25,393 nucleotides of DNA from JBKHDT01 sp046541195 (GTDB lineage Bacteria; Pseudomonadota; Gammaproteobacteria; Halothiobacillales; Halothiobacillaceae). The DNA is taken from positions 1 through 25,393 of the forward strand of contig JBKHDT010000031.1 in assembly GCA_046541195.1 (NCBI GenBank), read 5' to 3'. Both the position numbers and the translations under genes were made by a program. The notes under the pieces are model-generated. The model was given only the letters and a program-made list of their open reading frames with translations. It searched no databases and had not been told where the DNA came from. Below are positions 24,045 to 25,393 of this stretch, piece by piece (positions within the stretch are counted from its first letter, which is position 1; the number at the start of each line of letters is the position of its first letter).

Positions 24045-25391
24045 ATGTCCGATACCGAAGAAACCATCGCGGCCATCGCGACCGCGCCAGGCCGCGGGGG
24101 CGTGGGGATCGTGCGGGTTTCCGGCGCATTGGTGCCGGATATCGCGCGGGTGATGCTCGGCAAACTGCCCCCGCCCCGGTATGCGCATTACGGGCCGTTC
24201 CGTGATGGCGAAGGCACTGTGCTCGATGACGGCATCGCACTGTATTTTCGCGGCCCGAATTCCTACACCGGCGAGGACACCCTCGAACTCCAGGGTCATG
24301 GCGGCCCGGTCGTGCTGGACTCTGTCCTTCAGGCAGTGCTCGGGCTGGGGGCACGGATGGCCCGGCCGGGTGAATTCACAGAGCGTGCGTTTCTCAACGA
24401 TCGACTTGACCTGGCCCAGGCAGAGGCCGTTGCCGACCTGATCGACGCCGGCAGCGTTGCGGCCGCCCGCGCGGCCACCCGTGCCCTGGCCGGGGCTTTT
24501 TCCGAGCGCGTGACGGCAGTGACCGAGGCCTTGATTGGGCTGCGGATGTACATCGAATCAGCGCTGGATTTTCCCGAGGAAGAAATCGACTTTCTCGCCG
24601 ACCAGGCGCTGGCAGACCGGCATGACGCGTTGCTGGACCGGCTCGACGGGCTCCTGGCCGGCGCCGGGCGGGGCGTGCTGCTGCGCGAGGGCATGCACGT
24701 GACGATTGCCGGGCGACCCAATGCGGGCAAGTCGAGCCTGCTCAACCGCCTGGCCGAACGGGATCACGCGATCGTGACCGACATTCCCGGCACCACGCGG
24801 GACGTGTTGCGTGCCGAGATCCAGATCGACGGCCTGCCCGTACACATGATCGATACGGCCGGACTGCGCGAGTCGGATGATCCGGTCGAACAGGAAGGCA
24901 TCCGGCGGGCATGGAACGAGATCGCCCGCGCCGATGTGGTCATCCTGATGGTGGATGATCGCGTCGGTGTCACCGACGAGGACCAGGCGACATTGTCGTC
25001 GTTGCCCGATTGTCCGCGGATCGTGCTGCACAACAAGATCGACCTCAGCGGTCGTGTCGCCGGATGGATGGACGCCAGTCGGGAAACCCTGGCCGTCAGC
25101 GTCAAGGCCGACCGCGGCCTGGAACTGTTGCGTGCCCGGCTCAAGGAACTGGTCGGTTACCGGGAGGACGAGACCAGCGAGTTCATCGCCCGTCGCCGGC
25201 ATCTCGAAGCCCTCGAGGAGGCCCGGGATGAAGTGCGGGCCGCCCGCGTGGCCCTGACCGAGATCGGGGCCGGAGAACTGGCTGCTGAATCGCTTCGGCG
25301 GGCGCAGCAGGCGATGGACCGGATTACCGGCCGGTTTACCGCCGATGATCTGCTCGGTCGGATCTTCAGTTCCTTCTGCATCGGCAAGTAG
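24045..25391 (+). CDS. mnmE: tRNA modification GTPase MnmE
   Basis: MnmE with MnmG modifies the wobble uridine of certain tRNAs. The 448-residue protein is complete: N-terminal tetrahydrofolate-binding domain (1-118, TIAAIATAPGRGGVGIVRVSG, GPNSYTGEDTLELQGHGG, RPGEFTERAFLNDRLDL), a helical domain, and an inserted G domain. The G domain has GRPNAGKS (223-230), TTRD (250-253), DTAG (270-273) and NKID (330-333). It ends in CIGK, whose Cys445 is the conserved catalytic cysteine. ATG 24045 gives the family N-terminus and has GGGAG about ten bases upstream; the in-frame GTG-type extension from 23988 is not family-like. The stop is two bases from the window end. Confidence 0.97.
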   Translation: MSDTEETIAAIATAPGRGGVGIVRVSGALVPDIARVMLGKLPPPRYAHYGPFRDGEGTVLDDGIALYFRGPNSYTGEDTLELQGHGGPVVLDSVLQAVLGLGARMARPGEFTERAFLNDRLDLAQAEAVADLIDAGSVAAARAATRALAGAFSERVTAVTEALIGLRMYIESALDFPEEEIDFLADQALADRHDALLDRLDGLLAGAGRGVLLREGMHVTIAGRPNAGKSSLLNRLAERDHAIVTDIPGTTRDVLRAEIQIDGLPVHMIDTAGLRESDDPVEQEGIRRAWNEIARADVVILMVDDRVGVTDEDQATLSSLPDCPRIVLHNKIDLSGRVAGWMDASRETLAVSVKADRGLELLRARLKELVGYREDETSEFIARRRHLEALEEARDEVRAARVALTEIGAGELAAESLRRAQQAMDRITGRFTADDLLGRIFSSFCIGK

Positions 25392-25393
25392 GA

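Overview
The window is a GC-rich, densely packed stretch of bacterial core chromosome. It spans the replication-initiation region and carries no mobile element, phage, CRISPR array or defence gene that I can recognise. Gene order (rpmH-rnpA-yidC-mnmE diverging from dnaA-dnaN-recF-gyrB) and protein similarity (glnA, ntrB and ntrC resembling Pseudomonas and E. coli, a YrfG-type nucleotidase, UbiC) point to a gammaproteobacterium. A Wenzhouxiangella, Xanthomonadales or Chromatiales-like lineage is a guess from composition and mixed synteny, not a demonstrated assignment.

Layout. (1) 1-5497 is a nitrogen-control block on the + strand: glnA with a sigma54-like promoter and a clear terminator, a small secreted DUF4124 protein, a gap of about 640 bases, then ntrB and ntrC overlapping by ATGA. 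The gap holds a near-perfect NtrC site about 131 bases upstream of the predicted start of a sigma54-type promoter. (2) 5563-6249 is a convergent HAD nucleotidase (YrfG type). (3) 6715-11524 is a + strand run: thiS, ggt and ubiC tightly coupled, then an MscS-type channel and a long cation diffusion facilitator. (4) 11801-14502 is a - strand cluster: lemA, a small membrane protein, a GIDE/E3-ligase-like membrane protein with an EF-hand loop, and xthA. (5) 14563-20940 is the - strand dnaA-dnaN-recF-gyrB series, with a DnaA-box cluster between dnaA and dnaN that is the best oriC candidate. (6) 21254 to the end is the + strand rpmH-rnpA-yidC-mnmE series. yidD, often found between rnpA and yidC, is absent.

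The genes join three themes: nitrogen assimilation under NtrBC; chromosome replication, RNA maturation and membrane-protein insertion around the origin; and a set of envelope or transport functions. I found no convincing undescribed multi-gene system. The observations most worth following are the NtrC/sigma54 signal that appears to drive a structured non-coding leader or small RNA before ntrB, the lemA-linked GIDE/EF-hand protein, and the origin architecture. Starts were chosen by Shine-Dalgarno spacing, translational coupling and family N-termini; several are non-ATG (TTG for the DUF4124 gene and recF, GTG for rnpA).
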